Virus record (IMG/VR): IMGVR_UViG_3300009182_000091
Span: 1-49,487 of that record
Length of the DNA: 49,487 bases
Direction: 5' to 3' (one strand)
From: a virus
Numbering within the stretch: the first letter of the stretch is position 1; each line of letters starts with the position of its first letter. This document shows positions 1 through 11,200 of this stretch, in pieces. Under the pieces are notes generated by a model. The model saw only the letters and a program-made list of their open reading frames with translations, searched no databases and was not told the DNA's origin. The position numbers and the translations under genes are program-made.

Positions 1-243
1 AATGTTTATAGACTGCACTGCGTTAGCGGCAAGACCGGCATTTACTACTGCACCAACTGCGATAGCAGTAGAAGTTACCGCATTTGCTGCTATCTGTGCA
101 GACGTAACAGCGTTAGCAGCAATTTTTGCAGATGTAACTGCATCCGCTGCAAGTTTTTCATTGACTACTGCGTTAGCAGCAATGATGGTGCTTGTCACCG
201 AGTTGGCAGCAAGCTGAGCCTCTGTAACAGCGTTAGCAGCAAT
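1..243 (-). repeat. Degenerate 30-bp tandem repeat encoding decapeptides
   Basis: About eight 30-bp units in frame with the fibre gene. Each encodes a variant of (I/L)AANAV(T/V)xxx. The core GCTGCTAACGCTGTTAC recurs with synonymous changes, so the repetition is kept at protein level and is not a recent slippage product. Confidence 0.8.
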
Positions 244-525
244 TTTTATTGTCGAGATAGCGCCGTCAAAAATCTTAGATTCGGTGACAATAAGGTCTTG
301 AATCTGAGCAGAACCAACAGAACCACCTGCGATAAGTGTACCGTCGATGATTCCAGGCAAGATTGAGCCTTGTGTAACAGCTTCTTGCTGAATGTGAGTA
401 GCACTAATAGTGTTAGCTGAAATCTTACGAGCAGCAGGTCTAGTTTCTAGGTTGTATAGACGGTTGTCTATGTTTGAAATGTTACTGTTTAGAGTGTTTT
501 TAGAGCGATAACGTCTACTTGCCAA
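1..525 (-). CDS. Tail fibre / tail-tip protein, N-terminal part (runs off the left edge)
   Basis: The frame is open for 175 codons from a TTG at 525 to the window edge with no stop, so only the N-terminus is seen. The TTG overlaps the end of the hub gene by 11 bases and follows an AGGCGG ribosome-binding site at six bases; no ATG or GTG fits as well. Residues 1-35 look like a short helical segment. Residues 95-175 are eight decapeptides of the type IAANAVTSAQ, a pattern common in trimeric phage fibres where it builds repetitive shafts. The position directly after the hub gene supports a tail-tip role. The receptor-binding end lies outside the window. The fibre call is inferred from repeat style and gene order. 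Confidence 0.72.
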   Translation of the reverse strand, partial: MASRRYRSKNTLNSNISNIDNRLYNLETRPAARKISANTISATHIQQEAVTQGSILPGIIDGTLIAGGSVGSAQIQDLIVTESKIFDGAISTIKIAANAVTEAQLAANSVTSTIIAANAVVNEKLAADAVTSAKIAANAVTSAQIAANAVTSTAIAVGAVVNAGLAANAVQSINI

Positions 526-3500
526 TTTGGTCCGCCTGCCACTCTGGTACTAATGAAAGTGAAATCTTCTCTGGAAAGCTTGAACCATCTGGCACAGATA
601 CGTTTATACTGTCAATTTTTCTAATCATGACATCTCCACGTGGTTCTAGGTCGTTTGTCAAACGTTGCTGAATAAACTGGTCGTCAACAACAAGTGTACA
701 CCAGTCTCCAGGCGAGTAACTTCCGACTGCTGGAGTAATAGAGCCATTTACTGATACTCTTATCTTCATGTCTGGCGGTTTAGCCTCAGCAAGATACCGC
801 TGTGCGTAACTGTACAGTAAGTTTTCGTCGTATATGTCCTGGTCAGTGTGGCTGTCATCTAGCAAAGGCCATCCAGTCATCGTTCCACTCGTCGGGTTTA
901 GTAGGCTTGTGTCTACTGCAACTGCGTATGGCTGGCTTGCCCCATCACCTAGTTCACCGATGTTTCCAACCATGAAGAATCTTGTCGCTGAGTTCTCAGC
1001 TGATTCGTCAATTGAAAGGTCGCTAATGTTTCCAGGAAAGTTGAACACTATTTGGTCTGCGCCGAATGCACTTGGAGGAGCAAATGTTCCCAGGTAAAGA
1101 ACTCCACCTGGTAAAGCAGAAAGATATGACTGAAGACTATCAGGAATGATAGGCAGCAAGACAAAGACTCGCTTGAATGTGTTTGTATTAGGGTCGTACG
1201 AACAGTCGACTCGATACTCAAAGCCATTGATTACGTCTGAGTACTTATCTAGTTCCTCACCAATACTTCTTGTTTCGTATCCACGAAAGTTTATAGGCAA
1301 GGTCTGAGTCTGAGAGAATCCAGCTGATGAAAAATCAAACAGCATGTCTGAGTTGTTAGTGTACCCACCGTAGGTTCCATAGTGGATTTGTGGGTTAGAA
1401 GTGGCACTAGCAAAGCCGAATGCTCGTCGTGATGCTTGGTCTCCTGTGCCTGATACTGTGTACTGTAATCCAGCACCTGCAGTAATTGTGGCAGCCAAGC
1501 CAGTGCCACCAAAAGCGCTTCCAGAAGTAGCGATTCCAGTCGGGTTAGCAATCGCGTTTTCTACTGTCTTCTTAGCCGTTGGGCTGATAGTGTAACTAAA
1601 CTTGTTAGTACTAACACTGGTTATTGTGGCATTAGTGACGTTGAAGTAAGGGCTAAGAACTGTTGTGTTTCCAGTAATGGACTTAGAACTAACAGCTACA
1701 CGAAGATTCGGGTACGTAGTAGTGCTTTTTTGATAAGTCAATGATGTTCCGCTTGGAGTAGACACGACGTTACCGTTAGTCACATTGAAGATTCCATCTA
1801 CGACTGTAGCCACTCCGCTTATTGACGTCCTAGTTCTATCAACTGTGTAAGGCGTAGAGGTCACAGTAAACGTTGTGTTATTCGCACTAACAACGTCGTA
1901 CTCGTTTTCAACTGAGTCGATAAGACTTACTGTAGTGGCATCGGCTGTTACTGCAGTATTTTCAGCACCGCTGGCCTTCCAGAAAATGTGTGTTGCATCT
2001 ACAGATGATACAGTCCACGTGCCATTGACTCCGTAGCTGTATGCTGCTGCGACTGTTCCAGGACTTGACACCGAGGTTCTGTTGCCTGAGTACTCAATTT
2101 TGTCGTCATACTGTAAAGTGTAGTCGTCTACAACCTTAGTAACTTTAAATCGACCATTCTTAAAATAACCTGACCCAATTGGTGATGTCCAGCTAGTGGT
2201 CAAATACACACCGGCTTTTAATCCATGTTTAGCGCCAAATTGAATGTTGACTAGGCTATATGTTTTTACATCTGGCTTTGCAGCTTTTCCGTGTTTTGCC
2301 ACTAAGGTCGGAGTTAGTGTCTTAGTAGTCTTGTACCCGGTGACAGTAATTTTGTCGTTAGCTTTAACATTGTGATTGAGTGGCGCAGTTAGACGCACTA
2401 TCTTGTTGTAGATGTAAACTTCGGTACACGAGACTGTACGCCGTGTGACGCCGCTTACCGTGACTTTATCAGCGACAGCAATGTTATGAGTAGCCGAGGT
2501 TGTAAAGACTAATGAATTAGTTGCGTATGTAAACGCGTATCCTGTAATTGCATACGTGTCTTTTACACCTGTAATTGTTACTGTGTTGCCGACTATTAAG
2601 TTATGCGGTGTGGCGGTATCTACTGTGAATGTAGCAATAGAGTTGGCTATACTCATTTTGCCGGTTGTAGTTTTAGTTAGGTCGGTGACACCTGAAACTG
2701 TTACTGTTCCTCCTAATGAATAGCCGTGGGCTTCAGCTGTAGTAAGCGTTGCAACGTTCGCATTGAGCTGGCGAGCAACCACAGTAGTGGTGTCGTACAG
2801 ACCGCTTACATCTACTGTCACAGACGCGTTTACAGTTCCTAATCCGTGATTTTCTGATGTAGCGATTTGGACTATGTTGTTTGAAGACTGACGGTATTGA
2901 ACTAGTGCGTAGGCGGTAGCCGTAGTACTGGTGAGTGTTCCGCTAGTAGTGGAACTGCTTTTTATTGTAAAACTTGACGCGTCTCTTGCGATTATTCTGC
3001 TGAGAGCTCCGCTGTTGATTGAGACGTACTGCCCGACCGAGAAGGCATTTGCACACTGGTAAACTGCTGTAGTTCCATTTGCAGATACAGAAGTAACTGT
3101 TTTATTTTTTAGAACAGCTGTGGTTACAGTTCCTGGAGACAGTGTAGTTAGGCCTTCGCTGTTCTTGGTGCCGGTGCTGTACTCAAAAGATGACTTAGTT
3201 GGAATGTTTGTCACTTTAACTGTGCCATCAAAACGATTAGTACTTCTAAGTGGATTGTCTAGACCTTCTAGCGTCACAGACTGGCCAACGTATAAACCAT
3301 GAGGTGATTCAGTTGTAACAAGCGCAGTTCCTCCACTGAGTGTTCTGCTCGTGGCTCTAACATAGACCGGGCTAGTTGCAGCGTAAGTTATACTTCCACC
3401 ACCACTGTCATAGGTTACGTTTGTTCCTGACACCGAGGTTACTGTTTGGTATCCATCAAAGTTTGTGCCTACGTTAAATACTTGGAACTCTTGGCCTGGA

Positions 3501-4309
3501 ATCAGAGTCGGAGTTGCATTCATCGTTATAGTTGCAACGCCGTCTGTTATTCCACGGTTTGTAATCGCTAACGTTGTGTTCTTTGACGGCTCTATTTCGT
3601 TGTTTGGAAAAGTAGTTCCATTAAAGTCTTTAGACACTGTGCTAATAAGTGAGCGCACGTAATCGTAGGTGTTAGTGTGCACATCGATAGTGACAGCTGG
3701 ATAGGACCCGTCTGGCAAGGTAACTGAAGACAATGTCTGTGTCGCCACTGAAACTGCACTTGCAGTAAAAGTCGCCACTTTAGTGGTGTCGTCTGCAATA
3801 GAGTCTGCAGAGAGCTTGTAGTATCCGTTGTATTTAAAATAATTTATGTCGCTCATAATGATGTGGACAGTAGAGTCCTCATTTAATGTGTAGGTCATTC
3901 CATAACTAATGGTTGCTGTTATTACTCCACCTGACACTGAAAGATCGGCAGTAAAACTATTGTGCCAAGTTCTCCATGCGCGGCGATGGTAAAGATAACT
4001 TGTAAACTCAGAGGCGCTAACATCTAGCTTCTTGGAAATAACATCGTACGTTCTTCCCCAGATAATTCCGCCCCAGACGCAGACACCATTTCTAACCACA
4101 TACAGCGCAGTTTTACCAGGTAGAGTCGTGTCGTAGACTCCAAGTTTTGCAGTGTCAGGTGTAATTCCGATGCTACCGCTAAAAGAACCTGCACCTTTTA
4201 GCGCGCGCTCGTAGGTGACGCCTTTAAACGGGATTTCACCGAAGACTTTATTGGTGAGCAAATCAGCCGTAAAGTAGCGATAGGAATAAGTTCCATCGTT
4301 ATTTGCCAT
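515..4309 (-). CDS. Baseplate hub / minor tail protein with a large beta-repeat insertion
   Basis: 1,264 residues. Residues 1-235 (GEIPFKGVTYERALKGAG, then a WGGIIWGRTYDV segment) and about 970-1264 (RGYETRSIGEELDKY, then VPEWQADQ at the end) resemble the two halves of siphovirus hub proteins of the Gp37-like type that sit under the distal tail protein. Between them about 700 residues consist of Thr/Val/Ser-rich beta modules with the recurring core HGxxVGxxVTVxG. The family is normally far shorter, so the middle looks like an insertion. Gene order (tape measure, Dit, this gene, fibre) agrees. The ribosome-binding site is weak (GGAAAG). No peptidase motif was recognised, so a lytic role is not claimed. 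Confidence 0.75.
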   Translation of the reverse strand: MANNDGTYSYRYFTADLLTNKVFGEIPFKGVTYERALKGAGSFSGSIGITPDTAKLGVYDTTLPGKTALYVVRNGVCVWGGIIWGRTYDVISKKLDVSASEFTSYLYHRRAWRTWHNSFTADLSVSGGVITATISYGMTYTLNEDSTVHIIMSDINYFKYNGYYKLSADSIADDTTKVATFTASAVSVATQTLSSVTLPDGSYPAVTIDVHTNTYDYVRSLISTVSKDFNGTTFPNNEIEPSKNTTLAITNRGITDGVATITMNATPTLIPGQEFQVFNVGTNFDGYQTVTSVSGTNVTYDSGGGSITYAATSPVYVRATSRTLSGGTALVTTESPHGLYVGQSVTLEGLDNPLRSTNRFDGTVKVTNIPTKSSFEYSTGTKNSEGLTTLSPGTVTTAVLKNKTVTSVSANGTTAVYQCANAFSVGQYVSINSGALSRIIARDASSFTIKSSSTTSGTLTSTTATAYALVQYRQSSNNIVQIATSENHGLGTVNASVTVDVSGLYDTTTVVARQLNANVATLTTAEAHGYSLGGTVTVSGVTDLTKTTTGKMSIANSIATFTVDTATPHNLIVGNTVTITGVKDTYAITGYAFTYATNSLVFTTSATHNIAVADKVTVSGVTRRTVSCTEVYIYNKIVRLTAPLNHNVKANDKITVTGYKTTKTLTPTLVAKHGKAAKPDVKTYSLVNIQFGAKHGLKAGVYLTTSWTSPIGSGYFKNGRFKVTKVVDDYTLQYDDKIEYSGNRTSVSSPGTVAAAYSYGVNGTWTVSSVDATHIFWKASGAENTAVTADATTVSLIDSVENEYDVVSANNTTFTVTSTPYTVDRTRTSISGVATVVDGIFNVTNGNVVSTPSGTSLTYQKSTTTYPNLRVAVSSKSITGNTTVLSPYFNVTNATITSVSTNKFSYTISPTAKKTVENAIANPTGIATSGSAFGGTGLAATITAGAGLQYTVSGTGDQASRRAFGFASATSNPQIHYGTYGGYTNNSDMLFDFSSAGFSQTQTLPINFRGYETRSIGEELDKYSDVINGFEYRVDCSYDPNTNTFKRVFVLLPIIPDSLQSYLSALPGGVLYLGTFAPPSAFGADQIVFNFPGNISDLSIDESAENSATRFFMVGNIGELGDGASQPYAVAVDTSLLNPTSGTMTGWPLLDDSHTDQDIYDENLLYSYAQRYLAEAKPPDMKIRVSVNGSITPAVGSYSPGDWCTLVVDDQFIQQRLTNDLEPRGDVMIRKIDSINVSVPDGSSFPEKISLSLVPEWQADQIGK

Positions 4310-4355
4310 GTTGTCTTACTTTCCGTATCGGTCTCTTAGGATAATCTTATCATTT

Positions 4356-7300
4356 TTAGCCGATCCAACCGGAGCGAAACTTCACCTCTAGTGTTCCGGT
4401 AGTATTGCTTCCGGCATCGGTAATCTTGATTGTGTTGACGCCTGGCTGAATAACAATCCAGTCAACTAGTGTGTCTAGCAGCTCGCGACTTCCAGTAGTG
4501 TTGTTGTTCAAGAACACATCACGATTATAGGTGTCTATTACCATGAATTCATTGTTAGTCAAAGTAACTGTTCCTGTCGCTGCAGCGTACGCGTAATCTG
4601 CTGAGGCGCCTGTGTAAACATAGGTCAAGTCTAGAGTCGTTGAACTTGTGAAGTTGACAGCTTGGACTACAAAAGTTCCATCAAAACTGTTTCCAACTGA
4701 GGCTATGGTAACGCTGTCTCCGACAGCTAGTTTATAGTTAGTAGAAACTGAAACTGTTGCATACTTGACTCCGTCGGTAGTGACACGCTTTACTGCAGTC
4801 ACCGGGCCTAGGCTTAGTCCAGCTGCGCTTAGCGCACTAAGCATCTTTATGCTTTGGTTAGTGGTTGTGTTCTTGATTACACTGTTTGCAGTAAACGGTC
4901 CGGTGACTGTCATCAATGCGCATACGTTAGTGTTGCCGATGTTGTTGAACGTTGCACTTCCACCTGAGGTAATAGTTGACTTTGTAAAGCCTTCATCTAC
5001 AGTAGTGTCATAGTGGTACTTGATTGGGTCAGGTGCACGAAGTCCCACGGAGAAGTCCATACGACCACGAGCATTCACAACATCGATAGTCGGCTGGCCG
5101 CTCAAACGAACTTGAGCGCCTTTTACCGGCGACTCGTCGGCTAGTAGCCAGCCTTTAGTGCGTACAAGGTCTATGGCCTTTACAAGTTTGTTTCTTGCAG
5201 CATCTATGTACGAAGCGTCAGGCGGCAGGATTGACCCCTTGAGCTCAATTTGCCTTGCCGTGTATCTACCAACTACGTCGTAGGAACCGTCTCCAAGACC
5301 GCGTGGTAGGTCCTGAATGTCGCTCTGGGTCTGTCCCCACCAGCCATTAATTCCTGTGCAGACCCAGACAATCGAATCCTCATCAATAGTGTTTAGGATT
5401 AGTCCGTTTATGTTCACATCGGCATTTAGCTGCATACCTGTAAGGTGAGGGTATGGAACAGGACGTAAGGCGTTATTGACCTTTGTAGTTTCTTGGCCTT
5501 GGCTAAAGTCGTCTGTGTACTCATTGACATAGGCAGATGCTTCTAGCATTGCAGCGTCAATCAAGAACTTCTGTCCTGCAGTTCCAGCGGTAGGCTGGTA
5601 CAGTCGTATCTGTGCAATTACAGCATCTGCAGGAGCAACAGCAGTTACAGCTAGTCGTACCCAGCCTTCGTCGCTGACCATTGGTATAAGTGCGCCGGTA
5701 GCAAACGAGAGCTGTGTACCTGTAAAGTCGTACCAGTAGAGATAAAGCCTAAGTGAAGAGGCTTCTTGCCCAACTGGAATTTTTACATATAACGACGCAG
5801 AATAAGTTGTGCCTGGAGCAATTGCTGTAACACTGCCGTCAAAATAAGAAGTCGGTGTAGAACTTGCTTCAAACACTGCACCATCAAAATAAGCCTGAGT
5901 ACCGCTTGCTGGCGTGGCGGTTGAATAAAATACAAGACCTGCCGTTACCGCTCCGAGAGGAGCAGTTGCCGTGACGCTTATGCGAGTCCAACCTGAAGAC
6001 GTGACTGTCTTAGATGTTCCGTTTATAGTTGAAAAACTAGAGCCACCGCTGTTTCTCCACTCAATGCCTGCGTAGTACGAAACCGCAGTGTTGACGTCAC
6101 GGACATAAATAGAAGAAGTGTACGTGACACCAACAGTTACCGCCGTCCACGCAAAAGCCACACCTGAGTTAAATATTCCAAAGGTTCCAAAACCGTCCGC
6201 GGTAACTAAGGCCGATTTAGTTCCAATGTAAAACTGAGACGCTGAAGCAACTGCAGATATAGAGTTAAGAGACCCCCAGCTAGGATTAGCAAGATACTGC
6301 TGGACGCTAGTACTTGCGTTAGCAGTGCCAGACCATGCATAAGTTAGATTAGCTGCAGCCGTTGTGCTGCCATCAAAGTATGACTTAAGCTGAGAAGACT
6401 GTTCTACTAGTAACTGGTCGTAATAAAAGACATCTCCCGCTGACGGGTTAGTGACAAGCTCTATTTTCATAGTGGTTAAGTCAGAAGGCATAGTATAAGT
6501 TCGGCTTATTCTAGTCCAAGTTCCTGCCGTAACTGAAACTGCCGTAGATGGGTATAGACTACCAGAACCAGTGCCGAGCGTCATAAATAAAGAAACAGTT
6601 TGTGCACGACTAGCGTACACATATACTGAGGCGGTATAAGTTTTGCTTGCAAAAGTTGACCCATTAGCAAAAAAGTCTGATGTTAGATTAAGTTGGCTCG
6701 CTCCTGTTCCTTGGTACACATTAACAGCATACGAGTAAGAACCGCTTTGCTTGTCTGCACTAGTTCTGTATCGACCGTATGCCAAGTTTCCTGGGTTGTA
6801 TCCAGAAACCCAACCATCAACCATGTTTGCAACTTGATTACTTGTTGAAGCATCAGCGGTTCCATTCCATGTGTAAGTGAAGTCACCTGCTGCAGTCGTT
6901 GACCCGTCAAAATACGTATTAACTGAAGAACCTGCTTCAAGCATAGCAGCGTCTATGTAAACCTGTGAACCATACGCAGCTGTTGAAGGAACTACTAGTA
7001 CAAGTGAAGCACCTGTTGCAGCAGCGGCTCCAGCTCCAGACGGAGCAACGCCAGTGACGCTAATTCTTGTCCAAGAACCGGTAGAAATAGCTGTTGCAGT
7101 ACCACCACTAGTACTTATGTAACCTCCGCTGCCACGCCAGTCAATATTTACATAAATGTTTCCACCGAGGCTTAGGTCTTTAACATATAAAGAACCAACA
7201 TAAGTAGTTCCAGCAGTGACGGCCGTGTTATAGGAATAAGTGGCGAGATTGCCAGAACTACTAAGGCTTGTCACTAAACCGCTATAAGTACCTAGATAGC

Positions 7301-8270
7301 TCGTTGTAGAACTTCTAGCAACGATACTTTTTGCCAAATCTGCTGAGTAGTTAGGTGCAGCAGAGTATTGCTGTAGACTTGTGCTTAAGTTAGTGGTGCT
7401 AGACCAGGCATAAGTAAACTCATTAGCAGCAGCGGTGTTCCCATCAAAGTAAGGCCTAGTCGTTGATGCTAGGTCTATCAGAACGGCGTCTAGGTAGAAA
7501 GTTTTTCCTACAGCAACTGTCGCGCTGTTTAGTACATAAAAAGTGTAGTTTTGAGCAGTAGTCGTGGTAAATGTAACTGAAAGTCTTTCCCAAGTATCGT
7601 ACAAAGTCGCGTTTGTAGATGTCACTGCAAAGCTGGTTCCTTGAACGCTAAGCTGTGGTAGAACAGAACCAGTTGGAGTGTAGACGTACGCAGAATAAGT
7701 GTATGTTGTAGTAGCAGGCAGGGAAAGTGCGTATCCGGCACCATTGTTTGTTCCACCTGTACCAGCGGCGTACGTGACAAGCAAACTTTGACTGCCGACG
7801 TATTTTTGCGCAGTAGACACGGCAATACTGGCAGTATTTGGTGTTGCTCCAGCACCAAGCCAACCATTCGTAGGAGTAGTAGCGTGTTCAAAACTTGGGT
7901 TTGTGCACAAGTTAATTCTGCTAGTAGTTGTAGTAGAAGTTGCCGCAAAGTTTGGGTTAAGAATTAGATTAGTGCGAATGGTTGCCGTGCTAGACGATGC
8001 TTCAAAACCAGGGTTAGTCGCTAAGTTAGTTCTAGCAGTGGTTGTGGCAGTAGTGTCTTCAAAGCTTGGATTGCTGATTAGGTTTGTAGTTGCAGCTGAT
8101 GACCATGCCACACCAGCTGAAGCAATTGCTGGCTTAGTCACTTCTAGACATGTGCTGCCAAAGAAGCCATCCGTTGTGCTACGAACAAACGAAGTTCCAC
8201 TTCCAAGAGCGGACCATCCGGTAGTGTCTGTCTTAAACGACGGGTTACCTATAAGGTTTATACGACTCAT
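4356..8270 (-). CDS. Distal tail protein (Dit) with N-terminal carbohydrate-binding-like repeats
   Basis: 1,304 residues. The C-terminal part (about 925-1304: YPHLTGMQLNADVNINGL, GVNTIKITDAG, ending KFRSGWIG) has the look of a siphovirus distal tail protein. The N-terminal 920 residues hold short NPSFE/NPGFE stubs (residues about 9, 67, 86, 105, 124) followed by repeats of roughly 178 residues, each ending YFDG(S/N)xTA (Y at about 274, 453, 630, 809) and most running into TYxWxGTAxASTS. The NPSFE...GW starts and W(T/E)R(I/L)SVT strands are typical of CBM4/9-like jelly-rolls. 'Evolved' Dit proteins carrying carbohydrate-binding modules are known in other siphoviruses. One VGDSVTI module sits near residue 1200. 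The start ATG overlaps the tape-measure stop (ATGA), which implies translational coupling. Confidence 0.78.
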   Translation of the reverse strand: MSRINLIGNPSFKTDTTGWSALGSGTSFVRSTTDGFFGSTCLEVTKPAIASAGVAWSSAATTNLISNPSFEDTTATTTARTNLATNPGFEASSSTATIRTNLILNPNFAATSTTTTSRINLCTNPSFEHATTPTNGWLGAGATPNTASIAVSTAQKYVGSQSLLVTYAAGTGGTNNGAGYALSLPATTTYTYSAYVYTPTGSVLPQLSVQGTSFAVTSTNATLYDTWERLSVTFTTTTAQNYTFYVLNSATVAVGKTFYLDAVLIDLASTTRPYFDGNTAAANEFTYAWSSTTNLSTSLQQYSAAPNYSADLAKSIVARSSTTSYLGTYSGLVTSLSSSGNLATYSYNTAVTAGTTYVGSLYVKDLSLGGNIYVNIDWRGSGGYISTSGGTATAISTGSWTRISVTGVAPSGAGAAAATGASLVLVVPSTAAYGSQVYIDAAMLEAGSSVNTYFDGSTTAAGDFTYTWNGTADASTSNQVANMVDGWVSGYNPGNLAYGRYRTSADKQSGSYSYAVNVYQGTGASQLNLTSDFFANGSTFASKTYTASVYVYASRAQTVSLFMTLGTGSGSLYPSTAVSVTAGTWTRISRTYTMPSDLTTMKIELVTNPSAGDVFYYDQLLVEQSSQLKSYFDGSTTAAANLTYAWSGTANASTSVQQYLANPSWGSLNSISAVASASQFYIGTKSALVTADGFGTFGIFNSGVAFAWTAVTVGVTYTSSIYVRDVNTAVSYYAGIEWRNSGGSSFSTINGTSKTVTSSGWTRISVTATAPLGAVTAGLVFYSTATPASGTQAYFDGAVFEASSTPTSYFDGSVTAIAPGTTYSASLYVKIPVGQEASSLRLYLYWYDFTGTQLSFATGALIPMVSDEGWVRLAVTAVAPADAVIAQIRLYQPTAGTAGQKFLIDAAMLEASAYVNEYTDDFSQGQETTKVNNALRPVPYPHLTGMQLNADVNINGLILNTIDEDSIVWVCTGINGWWGQTQSDIQDLPRGLGDGSYDVVGRYTARQIELKGSILPPDASYIDAARNKLVKAIDLVRTKGWLLADESPVKGAQVRLSGQPTIDVVNARGRMDFSVGLRAPDPIKYHYDTTVDEGFTKSTITSGGSATFNNIGNTNVCALMTVTGPFTANSVIKNTTTNQSIKMLSALSAAGLSLGPVTAVKRVTTDGVKYATVSVSTNYKLAVGDSVTIASVGNSFDGTFVVQAVNFTSSTTLDLTYVYTGASADYAYAAATGTVTLTNNEFMVIDTYNRDVFLNNNTTGSRELLDTLVDWIVIQPGVNTIKITDAGSNTTGTLEVKFRSGWIG

Positions 8271-11200
8271 CCGCGAGCTCCTCTACGCATTTGAAGTTGA
8301 AGCACACGACCGACTTCAGCAGCAAGTTCAACGGTGTCCATTCCAGGACTCGAGTTGACACTTATCGAAATGTTGACATCTCCACTAGACTGTGCTCCTG
8401 CCATACGAGCAATAGCCTGGTCAGGGTAACTGCCGTTGTTGACAGCGTTTAGTAGTGGAAGATACTTCTTTGTCGACAGGGCGTTGACAACAAACTCACC
8501 AGATGAAATCATTGCAGGAATCAGGTCGTCACGAGGACCACCACGGCCAACAGCGTAACCTGAACCGTTTACATATTTTGCGATGCCGCCGTTTGCAAGT
8601 TTAAGAAGTCCGCCGTCTTTCTTTTTCTTGAAGGCATCAACAATAGACTGGAATGCGCTACCCCAAGTGCTCCCATCAAACAGGTTAAAGCCCTTAGGCT
8701 TATTTTTTACGTCAAAGTCTACAGGAATCTTTACTGTACCAGGCTTGAGTTTAGCAACAGCATCTTGAACCTTAGTTTTTCCAGTTGCAATGCCGTCTAC
8801 AAGTGTTTGTGCCCAGTGAGCACCATGCTCTTTGACACCTTCGTCGTAGATTGCTTTCCACGTAGTTAAAGTTTTCTGTGCTTCTGTGACTGTTAGCGCC
8901 TTTGAAGTCATGCCCTCGGATAGGGCCAAAGCAGCCTTAGCACCTACTGTTGAAAAAGCTGTCTGAATTACACTTGCCTGATTAGATATACCAGTTGCTG
9001 CACCACTGGAAGCTGTTGCGGCCGCAGCTTCAAATGATGCTCTAGCACGTTCAATAGTTTTGGTGCCTCCGTCTACCATCTTCTGTGCTAGCTGTGCTGC
9101 AATCTTCGGGTCCATAGCGCTAAGACCTTTGATAGTAGCGTCACCGGCATTGTGCGCAGCTAGGTACAGAAGATTGTTTTGGAAGGCAGCAGCTTCTCTA
9201 ACTTGCCTGTTCTGCTCTTTTAAGAACTTGTCTAGAGAAACTTTTCCATCTGTGGTAGCAGCGTCAATTGCGTCGGAGTAGCTTATCATTTTGCCGGCTG
9301 CATCTGTGATGCCCTTGGCTAGGTTTTCAGCTGCGACCCTGTTGTTCTCCATTTGAGCAGCGCCTTTACCCTGAGCCAAAGTGACCAGAGTCTGCTGCCG
9401 CTCTTGTTCAGTCATTGCTGCGGTGTTGATACCTAGACTTGTCGCTAGCTCCTGAATGTCTGTTTTATAGTCAGGCATTGTGTCAAGAAGTGCTGATACG
9501 GCTTCATCATTATCTCCGAGAGCTACACTCATTTCCTGGAAGCGAGCCTGAGCAGCAGGCATGTTGCTTTGAGCTAGAGTACTGAGTTGAGAGCCAACTT
9601 TTTTAAGTTGACCGGCCATCTGGTCAAACTCAGCAACCATTGCTCGGCTACCAAGATAGTCACCAGCTTGGTTGAACCAAGGAGCTTTAGTGTAACTGTT
9701 AAGTTTAACCACAGCAGCACCCAAGTCTTTGCTACCTACAGCTGCAATTTTTATAGTCTTATTCGCATCGGCCCATTGGGTAGTCCAACTGCTGCTAGGC
9801 AGTAGGTCGACAAAGTTGACGGATTCCAATGACTTTCTTAGTGTCACTGCACCGTCTACACCGGTGAGTAGCGAGTTCCTAATTTGGTCACCGGACATTG
9901 CTGCATCTAGTCTTGCCTGCTTAAACGCCTCGTCCAGTTGAACAGCAACATCGAGAAGAACTCCGGCTGCCATTGCCCAGCCGGCACCTTTAGTTAGTTT
10001 TGAGAAGAATCCGTTTTTAGCAACGTTTGCAGTTTTAAGTGCTGCTTCGTTTTTAGCAACGGCTGTAGTTTGCGCTTCAGCTGCTAACGTGGCTCTGCCT
10101 TGGGCGGCTTTTAGTTCAGACTGGCCTAGCACAGCCTTTTGTGCAGCCACGTTTTCACGCTCAATGGCTAGTGCTAAGTCTTGCTCAGCTTTAGTTTCTC
10201 GCATGACTGCGGCAGTGTATCTATCTGCTGCGGCGGCTCTCTCTGCGTCGCTTGCTGTTCCGGACTGATTGACCTTCATTGCCTCAGCTTCAGCAATGTT
10301 AGCCTCATTTACAGCTAGTGCTAGCTTGTCCTCAGCCTGAGTCCTAGCATTAGTCGCTTGCAATAATCTTGCTCGCTGAGCAGCAAGGCTTGCCTCAGCC
10401 TTTTGAACTCCAAGAGTGGCTTTGTCTAATGCAATGTTAGCAGCCTGAAGAGCTTTTGTAGTTTTTGCTGCCTCTGCGTTAGCAGTCTTTACGCGGTTAG
10501 TTTCACCAAACAGCGCATTCATTCCTCGTGTCACTGATTTTAGTTGGCCAATGAAGTAATTAAAGATAAACTGTGCACCCTTGAATCCAAAAATAAGAGC
10601 AACTATTGCACCATGGAATACGCCTAGAACGTCTAAAACAGGTTTTAGTGCATTTAGCACATTGGTGACAATGTCTACAAGTCCAGAAAGAGTTCTAAAG
10701 AATGTGCTCGCAGCACCAGAATCAGATAGAGCAGCAATAAACTTAGTTAGACTTACAAGAAGCTGTGCAAGAGCAGGCTGAGTCTTAATAGATTCTTGAA
10801 GAATAGTTTGAATAAACGGAGTCGCTTGTTTTAGCGTCTGCCAGAATATCTTTGTTTCAGGAGCAGTTCCTAACTCCTTGAACACATGTAAAACACCACC
10901 TATTGTGGTGAGCATTTCCTTTGTATTAGCCGCAGCTCCAAGGAAATACGATTGAGATTTACTCTGCCCGGCAACTGTGTTCATTTCACGCCATTTGCCT
11001 GTAGCTGTCTGAAGGAAATTCAGCATTAGTTGGCCGCCACTTGTTGGGCCAAAGTTAGCCTTTATCAGACCGCCTAACCCTGAGAACACATTTCCAGCAA
11101 TTTTACCGAACTGTGCTGCAAGCTCACCGGCGCGGTTGAAAAACTTAGTTAGTGAACCGTCCTGGAGACCTTTAGTCACAAAGTTGTTAAACTTAGTTGA

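Noticed and set aside
1-243. Possible CRISPR-like or intergenic repeat array
   Set aside because: The 30-bp units are in frame, degenerate and have no unique spacers; they encode fibre decapeptides.
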